Positions 7,548 through 14,483 of a DNA stretch of 16,325 nt are shown here, piece after piece. The notes beneath the pieces are model-generated. The model made no database searches. It was not told the DNA's origin and saw only the letters and a program-made list of their open reading frames with translations. The stretch covers positions 1 to 16,325 of the forward strand of contig JAPOSK010000311.1 of NCBI GenBank assembly GCA_026709725.1, in the 5' to 3' direction. Made by a program: the position numbers and the translations under genes. The DNA comes from Paracoccaceae bacterium (GTDB taxonomy: Bacteria > Pseudomonadota > Alphaproteobacteria > Rhodobacterales > Rhodobacteraceae). Every line of letters begins with the position of its first letter. The stretch's first letter is position 1.

Positions 7548-7600
7548 CCCCGGATGGCGGCGACTAGCGACCATCCGGGGTCGTTGACCGGGCCAACGAC
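7548..7600. repeat. Two consecutive perfect stem-loops
   Basis: Stem 1: CCCCGGATGG (7548-7557) with CCATCCGGGG (7571-7580), a perfect 10-bp pairing around 13 bases. Stem 2: GTCGTTG (7580-7586) with CAACGAC (7594-7600), a perfect 7-bp pairing around seven bases. They abut and share base 7580. No T-tract follows. They could be a structured RNA, a terminator pair or a binding site. Confidence 0.55.
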
Positions 7601-7713
7601 AACCGGCTCCGCCTGGCACGCGTGGCCAGATTCGGTCGAATCGTGTCAGGATCCGAGGATCGTCAGGAGATGTCAACCATATGAGAATTGCTCCGACCGC
7701 CGATTTTCGGGAA

Positions 7714-7740
7714 TTGCATGCATGCGCAGGTCTCTATAAT
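7714..7740 (+). promoter_or_regulatory. Likely purA promoter
   Basis: A perfect -10 hexamer TATAAT lies at 7735-7740. Upstream, TTGCAT (7714-7719, spacer 15) or AATTGC (7712-7717, spacer 17) are only weak -35 boxes, so activator help or a non-optimal promoter is possible. The 10-bp palindrome GCATGCATGC (7716-7725) overlaps the spacer and could be a regulator site. Predicted transcription start is near 7747, giving a leader of about 90 bases before purA. Confidence 0.6.
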
Positions 7741-7791
7741 CTGGCATGTCACCGCGTTGCGAACCGATCCGGTGCATGGCAGGGAACACAC

Positions 7792-7813
7792 CGCCTGTTT
7801 CCGGAATCAGGCG
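7792..7813 (+). promoter_or_regulatory. Hairpin in the purA leader
   Basis: CGCCTG (7792-7797) pairs with CAGGCG (7808-7813) around a 10-base loop that is itself largely palindromic (TTCCGGAA). It ends 10 bases before the purA ribosome-binding site AAGGA (7824-7828). It matches no riboswitch class known to me. Confidence 0.35.
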
Positions 7814-7838
7814 ATCACCAATGAAGGAATGAGAACGC

Positions 7839-9134
7839 ATGACAAGCCTGACTGTCATTGGTTTGCAATGGGGCGATGAAGGCAAGGGCAAGATCGTCGA
7901 CATTGCCGCAGCGGAAGCTGATGCAATCGTGCGTTTTCAAGGCGGTAACAATGCCGGGCATACGGTCATGCATGGCAATGCGGTTTTCAAACTGTCCCAG
8001 TTGCCCAGCGGAATTCTCCGTCCGGGCAAACAGGCGATCATCGGTAACGGAGTTGTTCTTGATCCGGAAGGTCTTGAGAGTGAGATCGAGTCACTGCGCC
8101 GGGCGGATGTGGAGATATCCCCCGATACACTCGCCATCGCCAGCAACGCGTGCCTGATCCTGCCACTGCACCGCGAACTGGATGCCTTGCGAGAGCGTTT
8201 ATCCGGTGCAGCAAGGATCGGAACAACAGGCAAGGGTATCGGACCCGCCTACGAGGACAAGATTGGGCGGCGCGCGATCAGGGTTGGCGACCTTGACCAG
8301 CCGGATCGGCTGACCGCAATGGTTGATCGGCTGCTGGACCATCACAACTGCCTGCGCACGGGCATGAACGTTGAAACTGTGCCCCGGGATGCATTGCTTG
8401 CAACACTTGGCCGCTATCGGTCAATCCTTGCTCCCTACGGTGCGGCCGCGGATGAACGAATCCATGCGATTGCCGCCGGTGGCGGCCGCATTCTCCTTGA
8501 AGGGGCGCAGGGATCACTCCTGGACATCGACCATGGCACCTACCCTTTCGTTACGTCATCATCAACAGTGGCTGGCAGTGCTGCCGCTGGTGTCGGCCTC
8601 GGCCCGGGTCTGCTTGGTACAGTCCTCGGGGTCTGCAAGGCCTACACGACGCGGGTGGGCGAAGGCCCCTTTCCAACCGAGCAGGATAATGCGGATGGGG
8701 CATGGCTCTGTGAACGCGGCAAGGAGTTCGGGACCGTGACGGGCCGCAAACGTCGCTGTGGCTGGCTGGATCTGGTCATGCTGCGGGCCACATGCCGCCT
8801 TTCAGGTGTTGATGGTCTCGCACTGATGAAACTTGATGTCCTTGACGGGCTGAAGGAAATCAGGCTCTGCACCGGGTATGGTCCGGGCGATGAAGAGGCA
8901 GAAGTGCTTGCGATCGGGCAGCGCATGATGGCGCCCGTAGAGCCAGTCTATGAAGTTCTGCCCGGCTGGTCGGAGTCGACAGAGGGTGCACGGAAGCGTT
9001 CTGATCTTCCAGCCGCTGCCAGGCACTATCTGGATCGGATTGAAGAAATCACAGAAACACCCATCTGGTGTCTCTCGACCTCACCTCAGCGGATGAATCT
9101 GATCAGATGTCGTGATGAAGGGTTCTTCCGATGA
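7839..9134 (+). CDS. purA: Adenylosuccinate synthetase
   Basis: PurA joins IMP and aspartate using GTP to form adenylosuccinate, the first committed step from IMP to AMP, in the cytoplasm. At 431 residues it is full length. It begins MTSLTVIGLQWGDEGKGK with the GTP-binding GDEGKGK at 12-18 (catalytic Asp13). It also has NNAGHTV with His41, TTGKGIGPAYEDK from 129, the GTYPFVTSSSTVAG loop, TRVGEGPFPTE and GRKRRCGWLD. ATG 7839 is preceded by AAGGA at 7824-7828. The stop TGA (9132-9134) overlaps the start of the DUF2842 gene as ATGA, so the genes downstream are probably translationally coupled. It has its own upstream promoter candidate and is unrelated to the accessory locus before it. Confidence 0.98.
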   Translation: MTSLTVIGLQWGDEGKGKIVDIAAAEADAIVRFQGGNNAGHTVMHGNAVFKLSQLPSGILRPGKQAIIGNGVVLDPEGLESEIESLRRADVEISPDTLAIASNACLILPLHRELDALRERLSGAARIGTTGKGIGPAYEDKIGRRAIRVGDLDQPDRLTAMVDRLLDHHNCLRTGMNVETVPRDALLATLGRYRSILAPYGAAADERIHAIAAGGGRILLEGAQGSLLDIDHGTYPFVTSSSTVAGSAAAGVGLGPGLLGTVLGVCKAYTTRVGEGPFPTEQDNADGAWLCERGKEFGTVTGRKRRCGWLDLVMLRATCRLSGVDGLALMKLDVLDGLKEIRLCTGYGPGDEEAEVLAIGQRMMAPVEPVYEVLPGWSESTEGARKRSDLPAAARHYLDRIEEITETPIWCLSTSPQRMNLIRCRDEGFFR

Positions 9135-9385
9135 CGCTCTCCTATCCGGTCCGTCGCAAACTGGCACTGATCACTGTCTGTGTGGGCCTGCCACTCTATG
9201 TTGTGCTGGCCGTCTCACTGATCACCACATTCGGGCGATTGCCATTTCTGCTGGAGGCCATCCTCTATATTATCATCGGGATTGGCTGGATTTTCCCGAC
9301 GCGGCACATCTTTATGGGCATTGGCAGGGCCGACCCCCTGCAGTCAATGGATGCAGACCCGAACTCCCGCAAGGGCAGCATATGA
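9131..9385 (+). CDS. DUF2842 family small membrane protein
   Basis: An 84-residue protein with two predicted membrane helices (about 12-34 and 38-58) and the ending YIIIGIGWIFPTRHIFMGIG, which fits DUF2842, a short alphaproteobacterial inner-membrane family with a G.aW..P motif and no known function. The start ATG overlaps the purA stop (ATGA at 9131-9134), and its own stop overlaps the next start (ATGA at 9382-9385). Co-translation with purA and the TerB-like gene is likely. The tail after the second helix (RADPLQSMDADPNSRKGSI) is hydrophilic and a little longer than I would expect for the family. Confidence 0.85.
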   Translation: MTLSYPVRRKLALITVCVGLPLYVVLAVSLITTFGRLPFLLEAILYIIIGIGWIFPTRHIFMGIGRADPLQSMDADPNSRKGSI

Positions 9386-9849
9386 GTGGTTTGCTGAATT
9401 CCCTTCTGAACAAACTGACAGCAAGGCCGGATATGAAGGTTGAGTCCGGCGATTGCCGTATGGCCCTGACCGTCATGCTGGTCAGGATTGCGCGGGCAGA
9501 CCGGGAGTATACCAAATCTGAGCGAGAGCGCATTCTGGCAATTCTCAAATCCCGCTATGATCTCGATGACTGCGCGGCGGAAGGTGTCCTGGTCGAGGCT
9601 GAGGCAACGGAGGCTGAAGCGCTGGATATCGTGCAATTCACCCGGGTTCTGAAGGATCGGGTTCCCTATGACGAACGCGAAGAGGTTCTGGCAGCCTTCT
9701 GGCGTGTTGTCCTGGATGACGATTATCGGGATGACGAAGAGGATCGTCTCCTGCGCCTTGCCGCCAAACTTCTTGGTGTCAGTGATCGCGACAGCGGTCT
9801 GATACGCCGGAAAGTCATGCAGGAGATTGCCCGGTCCAGGCAGACCTGA
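9382..9849 (+). CDS. TerB-like protein
   Basis: A 155-residue, all-helical, acidic protein of the TerB superfamily (tellurite-resistance TerB and the DjlA N-terminal domain). The segment ALTVMLVRIARADREYTKSE followed by ILAILKSRYDL is the typical first TerB helix pair, with the acidic residues thought to bind metal. The later DEREEVLAAFWRVVLDDDYRD and DEEDRLLRLAAKLLGV form the second half. The start was placed at ATG 9382 (MSGLLNSLLNKL) because it overlaps the DUF2842 stop as ATGA; a longer upstream frame would overlap purA and DUF2842 and is not supported. Stand-alone TerB proteins of this kind are common in alphaproteobacteria and have no settled function; tellurite resistance should not be assumed. 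Confidence 0.85.
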   Translation: MSGLLNSLLNKLTARPDMKVESGDCRMALTVMLVRIARADREYTKSERERILAILKSRYDLDDCAAEGVLVEAEATEAEALDIVQFTRVLKDRVPYDEREEVLAAFWRVVLDDDYRDDEEDRLLRLAAKLLGVSDRDSGLIRRKVMQEIARSRQT

Positions 9850-9921
9850 TCCCTGACACCAGCATCTCTCCATCACCAATGCCGAAATGGCTCCGTACGG
9901 CGAAACTCGAAATCTCTGCTT

Positions 9922-9956
9922 CCGGTCCGGCTTGCAGTGCCGGGATGTCAGACCGG
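9922..9956. repeat. Nested inverted repeats after the TerB-like gene
   Basis: An outer pair CCGGTC (9922-9927) / GACCGG (9951-9956) encloses an inner pair CCGGC (9927-9931) / GCCGG (9939-9943), sharing base 9927, so the two stems are partly alternative. No T-tract follows. It could act in ending the purA transcript, but evidence is structural only. Confidence 0.35.
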
Positions 9957-10054
9957 TGAAAAGATGGAGCCCGATCATTGCCCTTGCGGCCGGCCTGTGT
10001 AGCAAATTGTCCCTCGAGACCCTATAGTCGACGGGGCTGACTGCCATCCATCCT

Positions 10055-10064
10055 GAGGAGGGAG
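10055..10064 (+). promoter_or_regulatory. Strong ribosome-binding site fixing a TTG start
   Basis: GAGGAGGGAG contains AGGAGG (10056-10061), five bases before TTG 10067. This near-consensus site decides the rare TTG start of the following ATPase over the internal GTG near 10091. Confidence 0.75.
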
Positions 10065-10066
10065 CC

Positions 10067-11851
10067 TTGACCCAGAACAGAGCCACATCGGTGCCCTGGG
10101 GATTCTACGGCCGGGAAACGGAGCTTGCCCGCCTCATTCGCTGGCTCGAATTCGAGGAACCCCGCCATAACCGCCGTTTCTCGGCCACCAGCATTCATGG
10201 CCCCCGCGGTGTTGGCAAGACCCATCTTGTCGAAACGGCCATGACTGTCGCCAATGATGTCCCGGTGATCCTCTTTGAAGTGCCGGCCATTGCCGATGAC
10301 AGGAGTTTTTCGGAGGGAGAGTCTTTCTTTCATCGGGTGAATGAGAATCTCCTTAACGCCGCTGAAAGGTCAGGGAACAAGGATATTCGTGCCGGGCTTC
10401 CCGCTGACAGCACACCCGTTGGCCCGGGACTCCGCCACCAGGACATCCTCACGGCGCTCCTGCAGGCCGGTGTTGTGGTGGTCTACGACGAGTTCCAGCG
10501 GGGAGCGGCATTCGGTCTTGTGGATGCTGTCAAGGTCGTGATCGACAGAGCGGATCACGACCACCGGAATCCGCCGCCGGGCAAGATTGTGCTGATGGGC
10601 TCGCACCAGCAGGAATTCCGGGACCTCTTCCACGCCAAGGCTCCCCTGTACCAACGCACAGAGGGCATCGTGCTCCACCCCTGGCGGATCAGGACAGTTC
10701 TGCAAATGGCTGCCGAGCACGGCATTCTGGCCAACCCGGGGCGCTTTCTGACCCTCTGGACCGCCTATGGAGGCCTGCCCCGGCACTGGAGTCGATACTG
10801 CACACATCAGGATTACGCCCACCTGCATGCCATGGGCGATGAGGAGACATGGCGCCGTGCATTCCTTGCCATTGAGATCGAACGGTTCAAGGTGCCGACA
10901 AACAGCTGGAAAGACAAGGCCCATATTGAGCTTCGACCCCTTGATCGTGATATCCTGCTCCATATCGGGCGTGACCACCCCCTGGGAATCCGGCAGGATC
11001 GCCTGCACGATCATCTTGTCAAAACCCTGCCCGCCAGCCGGAAAAAATCATTCAGCGGCCAACGACTCCTGCGTGCCCTCGAATCCCTGCGCGATGATCT
11101 TGCCCTTCTGGATCGGTCAGGCCCGTTCATGCAGGATGGGTGGGATCGCTGGTTCATCACCAGCAACCCGACACTTTTCGAGATCACCGCAGCGCCGGCA
11201 CCCATTCACGGGCGACAGAACCGTGACCGGTCACCGCGGTGGAAAGCGGAGTCCGGCGGCATCCCCATCGGCAAGATTGAGCAGCTCGAAGGGGTGATGC
11301 TGGAGCGTCTGGCTGCTGAGGGATTCCTGCTCCATCCCGATGTCGACTGGGCGGAGGCGCATGTCTGGCGTCCCGATTGCGAAGGCAAGGACATTGATCT
11401 CATGGCTGTCAGCGGGACGGAGACGATTCCCCGCGCGCTCTGGCTTGGTGAGGCAAAACGCGATCCGAAGACGCACACCCCCCGGAGGACACGCGCCGAC
11501 CATGACGCGTTCATTGCCGCCATTGGGCGGGACGACCCCGCATTTGTCAAGGATCTGGCGAAGACCGAACTCACCCGTGTGCTGATCTCCCCACTGTTCA
11601 CCGAACAGCAGAAAGCGGGGTATGGCAAGGCAGGGTTTGCCTGCATTGACATCCACACATTCGCGATGTGGTGCGGCATTGACCCCGCACCCGTGCCGTC
11701 GAATGATTCAACCCGGGGCGATGGCAGCAGCCGGGCATCGGCTTCGGGCGGGCCACCGCCTGCCGCCCTCCGGGCGGCGACAATCGCGCGCACCCGGATT
11801 GCCGCACGATCAGACTCAATTCCGGGGGACGCTGAACGCTGCTGCCCGTGA
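10067..11851 (+). CDS. AAA/STAND ATPase of the archaeal ATPase/DUF234 type with PD-(D/E)XK-like C-terminus
   Basis: A 594-residue protein. It opens WGFYGRETELARLIRWL, the usual start of this ATPase group, then Walker A GPRGVGKT (45-52), Walker B VVVVYDEFQ (136-144) and a sensor-like IVLMGSHQQEF (174-184). YGGLPRHW (234-241) resembles the family's GG.P.Y motif. A helical and winged-helix region follows (about 285-380). The C-terminal DUF234-like part contains DIDLMAV (442-448) and ALWLGEAKRD (457-466), a D...ExK pattern of PD-(D/E)XK nucleases. The last roughly 60 residues are low-complexity and overlap hairpins, so they are probably not a folded domain. The TTG start is backed by a strong ribosome-binding site. 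It stands alone between the purA operon and a gene-free stretch. These proteins are widespread in archaea and scattered in bacteria; their role is unknown and a mobile or defence function is only inferred. Confidence 0.85.
   Translation: MTQNRATSVPWGFYGRETELARLIRWLEFEEPRHNRRFSATSIHGPRGVGKTHLVETAMTVANDVPVILFEVPAIADDRSFSEGESFFHRVNENLLNAAERSGNKDIRAGLPADSTPVGPGLRHQDILTALLQAGVVVVYDEFQRGAAFGLVDAVKVVIDRADHDHRNPPPGKIVLMGSHQQEFRDLFHAKAPLYQRTEGIVLHPWRIRTVLQMAAEHGILANPGRFLTLWTAYGGLPRHWSRYCTHQDYAHLHAMGDEETWRRAFLAIEIERFKVPTNSWKDKAHIELRPLDRDILLHIGRDHPLGIRQDRLHDHLVKTLPASRKKSFSGQRLLRALESLRDDLALLDRSGPFMQDGWDRWFITSNPTLFEITAAPAPIHGRQNRDRSPRWKAESGGIPIGKIEQLEGVMLERLAAEGFLLHPDVDWAEAHVWRPDCEGKDIDLMAVSGTETIPRALWLGEAKRDPKTHTPRRTRADHDAFIAAIGRDDPAFVKDLAKTELTRVLISPLFTEQQKAGYGKAGFACIDIHTFAMWCGIDPAPVPSNDSTRGDGSSRASASGGPPPAALRAATIARTRIAARSDSIPGDAERCCP
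11762..11778. repeat. Perfect 7-bp hairpin near the end of the ATPase gene
   Basis: GCCGCCC (11762-11768) and GGGCGGC (11772-11778) pair around TCC inside the low-complexity 3' end of the ATPase gene. Confidence 0.5.
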
Positions 11852-11858
11852 CGGGCAG
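11842..11858 (+). terminator. Hairpin centred on the ATPase stop codon
   Basis: CTGCCCG (11842-11848) pairs perfectly with CGGGCAG (11852-11858), with the stop codon TGA (11849-11851) as the loop. No T-tract follows. It may end transcription in a Rho-dependent way or protect the mRNA end. Confidence 0.4.
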
Positions 11859-12098
11859 GCGGGGATCGGGGCGGAGACGCGGAGACCCATCCCCACCCGA
11901 CCGGGCCGGCCCGCCGCCCATGACGTCGAGTCTGGGCCGGGCGGCACCGCCTACCCTCGTCATGCCCCTCCCGATGATCCTCCATGATTGATCCTTTGGG
12001 GCATCCCTTGCGGGTCGGCGGCATGTCAGGGTCACGGACCGGCGCACCCGTCAGGACCGCGCCGACACCCCTATCCCCGACAGGACCATCATCCTCGC

Positions 12099-12128
12099 CC
12101 AATGATCGTCGGGCCAATGATCGTCGGG
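12099..12128. repeat. Two tandem copies of a 15-bp unit
   Basis: CCAATGATCGTCGGG occurs at 12099-12113 and again at 12114-12128 without change, a simple tandem duplication in non-coding sequence. Confidence 0.8.
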
Positions 12129-12170
12129 GTTGGGGACACCCTCGACTCGCACAGGCTGCCTGCACTCCAT

Positions 12171-12201
12171 GACACCGTCCCGCCGGCCGGGACCCGGTGT
12201 C
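12171..12201. repeat. Long imperfect hairpin in the convergent intergenic region
   Basis: GACACCG (12171-12177) pairs with CGGTGTC (12195-12201), and TCCCG (12178-12182) with CGGGA (12188-12192), leaving a CC bulge and a 5-base loop, 12 pairs in all. Its position between convergent genes suggests a bidirectional transcription stop, but no T-tracts flank it. Confidence 0.5.
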
Positions 12202-12601
12202 TTCAACTGGGGTTCGGGATCCATCATGCACCAAGGCACGGCAGCTGGCCGACCAAGGCGGAGATCAGGATCACTGTCCTCTCCTGCCCGTGCCGCAACC
12301 GCCGGATCCCCCACCGTCCCTTGAGGGGCGACACGGGTCGGCGCAGTGGCGGCGCGGCGCAATGCGGACAGGAGACCCGTGAGCGGGCGGTTGCGAACCG
12401 AGGATGCGCGGGTGAAGCTCATGTCCCTCTATCCATCAGTTCAGTGATGGTGGGATAGCAGCTCTGGCCGCTAACTGCCTCTCAACATGGACTCGAAGCG
12501 GTTTTCAGATTGATCTTTTGTCGCATACAATCCCCAGGCCAAGCCAGGGCTGAAATGACTGCACGGCCCGGTGCGGCAGGGAAAAATGCATGTTTTTGAT
12601 T

Positions 12602-13729
12602 TCAAACTTCAGGCTGGATCTTTCCATTGTGCGCGACTGCCGATTCCAGAGCCTCGGGAAGTGCCGCTTCAAACAAGTCAAGCAGGGTGTCGGTGCCGGC
12701 GGAGATCCGGATACAGCGGTCTTGCGGTGCCACAAAGGGCATGCGTACAAAAATATCGCGTTTGAGCAGTTCACTGAGGACCCGTTGTGCAAGTGCACCA
12801 TCCCCACCACAGTCAATGGCAACAAAATTCGCTGCCGATGGGAGGGTTGAGAGCCCCGCGGCCGCAGCGATCGCAGTGATGCGATCCCTTGCTGCGGCGA
12901 TACGTGTCACCACAGCAGCAAGATAGGCTTGGTCAGCGAGGGCTGCGAGGGCACCAGCCTGCGAGACCCGACACATCCCAAAATGGTTCCGAACGCGGTT
13001 AAAGGCGGCAATGAGTGCGGTATGGCCGATTGCATAGCCCGTGCGCATGCCAGCCATCCCATAGGCCTTGGAAAAGGTTCGCATGCGCACAAGACGCGTA
13101 TCGGCAGTATCGATCTCGGGTGCGGCACCCCGAGGGGCACAATCGATATAAGCCTCATCAAGAACGAGCAGACAATCGGAGGGGAGCCGGGAAAGGGCAG
13201 AGGAAATTGTCGCACCTGATGACCATGTGCCCATGGGATTGTCCGGGTTGGCAAGATAGACCAGTCGGGCACCCACACGCTTGGCACAGGCAACAAGGTC
13301 TTCTGGTGACTCATGGTCGTCCACATAAGGAACGGGGATCAACTCGCCTCCGGAGGCCTGGACATGATAGTTGAAGGTCGGGTAGGCTCCGGCCGATGTG
13401 ACAACCCGGGTGCCTGGCTGCACGATGAGACGGCACAGGTAGCCCAGCAGCCCATCAATTCCCTCTCCAACGACAAGATTGTTCATGTCGATATCATGAT
13501 GGGCGGCGAGCGCCTCCCTGAGATCATGGCTTTCCGGGTCACCATACTGCCATGCCGAGGGAACGGCATCCTGCATGGCCCTGATCGCTCCTGGCGATGG
13601 ACCGAAGACATTTTCGTTGGCACCAATCCGTGCCTTGAACAAGCGCCCTCTCTGTCGCTCCTGTGCTTCCGGGCCGACAAAGGGAACGGTCTCGGGCAAA
13701 GCGGCGACAACATCCGTCAGCGTGACCAT
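12602..13729 (-). CDS. HisC-like pyridoxal-phosphate aminotransferase
   Basis: A 375-residue class I/II (fold type I) aminotransferase most like histidinol-phosphate aminotransferase. Visible marks are GANENVFGPSP (36-46) for substrate contact, YGDPESHDLREALA (62-75), LANPDNPMGT (159-168), VLDEAYIDCAP (189-199) and the PLP-binding SKAYGMAGMRTGYAIG with Lys221. CIRISAGT near the end carries the carboxylate-binding arginine. HisC would form histidinol phosphate and 2-oxoglutarate from imidazole-acetol phosphate and glutamate. However, the gene sits behind phaC and phaR, not in a his operon, so it may be a paralogue acting on aromatic or other amino acids. ATG 13729-13727 has GAGAGG about 11 bases upstream. 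Family is sure, substrate is not. Confidence 0.9.
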   Translation of the reverse strand: MVTLTDVVAALPETVPFVGPEAQERQRGRLFKARIGANENVFGPSPGAIRAMQDAVPSAWQYGDPESHDLREALAAHHDIDMNNLVVGEGIDGLLGYLCRLIVQPGTRVVTSAGAYPTFNYHVQASGGELIPVPYVDDHESPEDLVACAKRVGARLVYLANPDNPMGTWSSGATISSALSRLPSDCLLVLDEAYIDCAPRGAAPEIDTADTRLVRMRTFSKAYGMAGMRTGYAIGHTALIAAFNRVRNHFGMCRVSQAGALAALADQAYLAAVVTRIAAARDRITAIAAAAGLSTLPSAANFVAIDCGGDGALAQRVLSELLKRDIFVRMPFVAPQDRCIRISAGTDTLLDLFEAALPEALESAVAHNGKIQPEV

Positions 13730-13847
13730 AATCAGGATATCCTCTCTCTACCGGACACAGCACACCCTGCGGGTGTCCATCGCCGCAGTTCGATCATCAT
13801 GCCGGATTCACAGCCACATTCACGACGGTGAACGGCAGAATAATGGC

Positions 13848-14414
13848 TCAGAGCAGCCTGTTCATCCGCTCGTTAAGCGCGGCCATCTGCTGTTTGATTG
13901 CATCAAGCTCCGACTCAATGGATGCGCTGGAATCCTCCGATGGCGGATCATGGGGTTTCGGGGTCGTGGCATCCCCCTGATCCATCCAGCCCCCCATCAG
14001 CGAATCCATCAATTTGATGTTCTGTTTCCACATGCGCCCAAACGCCTGTTGCGGGGTTGTATTGGGGCGCATGCCCTCAAGAAAACGGTCCTGATACGCA
14101 TGGAATGCTTCGAGGCTGGAGCGGAGGAATTGGGGGTAAAGCGCGGCATTCTTGCGACTGTAGGAGCGAATCAACTCGAAGAGAACCTCAATCGGCAGGA
14201 GATCAGTCCCATCGGATTCCTGTTCTGCAATAATCTGAATGAGATGCTGGCGTGTCAGATCGTGACCTGTTCTGTAATCCTCAATGCGAACCTCCTGCCC
14301 ATTCCGGACAATCTCAGCCACCTGCTGCAGCGTTACGTATTCACTGGTCAGTGTGTTGTACAGGCGGCGGCTGGCATAACGCTTGATCAGAACCTCGCCC
14401 TCATCATCTTCCAT
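13848..14414 (-). CDS. phaR: Polyhydroxyalkanoate synthesis repressor PhaR
   Basis: PhaR is a DNA-binding repressor that also binds PHA polymer. While no granules exist it blocks phasin and often its own gene; polymer releases it. The 188-residue product has the N-terminal PHA-accumulation regulator domain at about 8-67 (LIKRYASRRLYNTLTSEYVT, LQQVAEIVRNGQEVRIEDY, TGHDLTRQHLIQII). The PHB accumulation domain follows (LLPIEVLFELIRSYSRK, about 72-130). A proline/serine-rich linker leads to a C-terminal helix ESELDAIKQQMAALNERMNR, probably a coiled coil for oligomerisation. ATG 14414-14412 has only a weak GGAT upstream. It lies 69 bp downstream of phaC on the same strand, so the two are likely co-transcribed. 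Confidence 0.95.
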   Translation of the reverse strand: MEDDEGEVLIKRYASRRLYNTLTSEYVTLQQVAEIVRNGQEVRIEDYRTGHDLTRQHLIQIIAEQESDGTDLLPIEVLFELIRSYSRKNAALYPQFLRSSLEAFHAYQDRFLEGMRPNTTPQQAFGRMWKQNIKLMDSLMGGWMDQGDATTPKPHDPPSEDSSASIESELDAIKQQMAALNERMNRLL

Positions 14415-14483
14415 CAGCGATCCATCTCACATCTGACCCACTCATCATGGCGCTCCCGGTGACCTGCTGTCTCCCGGACCGTT

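Larger units (their letters stand above)
7430..7734. other. Non-coding stretch with hairpins between the defence-like locus and purA
   Basis: No convincing gene. An 81-codon open frame from 7494 has no family features or ribosome-binding site. The stretch contains three inverted repeats, listed separately, which may end transcription of the upstream locus or form a small structured RNA. Confidence 0.5.
11859..12601. other. GC-rich, palindrome-rich stretch without a convincing gene
   Basis: About 740 bp lie between the convergent ATPase and aminotransferase genes. Frames are open on both strands because the sequence is GC-rich, but none shows a family motif or a good start. It contains the 12-bp palindrome CGGGCCGGCCCG (11902-11913), a 15-bp tandem duplication (12099-12128) and a long imperfect hairpin (12171-12201). 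From about 12430 the composition becomes less GC-rich. No tRNA or IS end was seen. Confidence 0.5.

Noticed and set aside
7494..7739. 81-codon plus-strand open frame before purA
   Set aside because: It spans the two hairpins and the purA promoter, lacks a ribosome-binding site, and resembles no family I know.
11206..12234. 342-codon minus-strand open frame
   Set aside because: It is mostly antisense to the well-supported ATPase gene, is rich in Arg/Pro/Ser, and has no recognisable domain.
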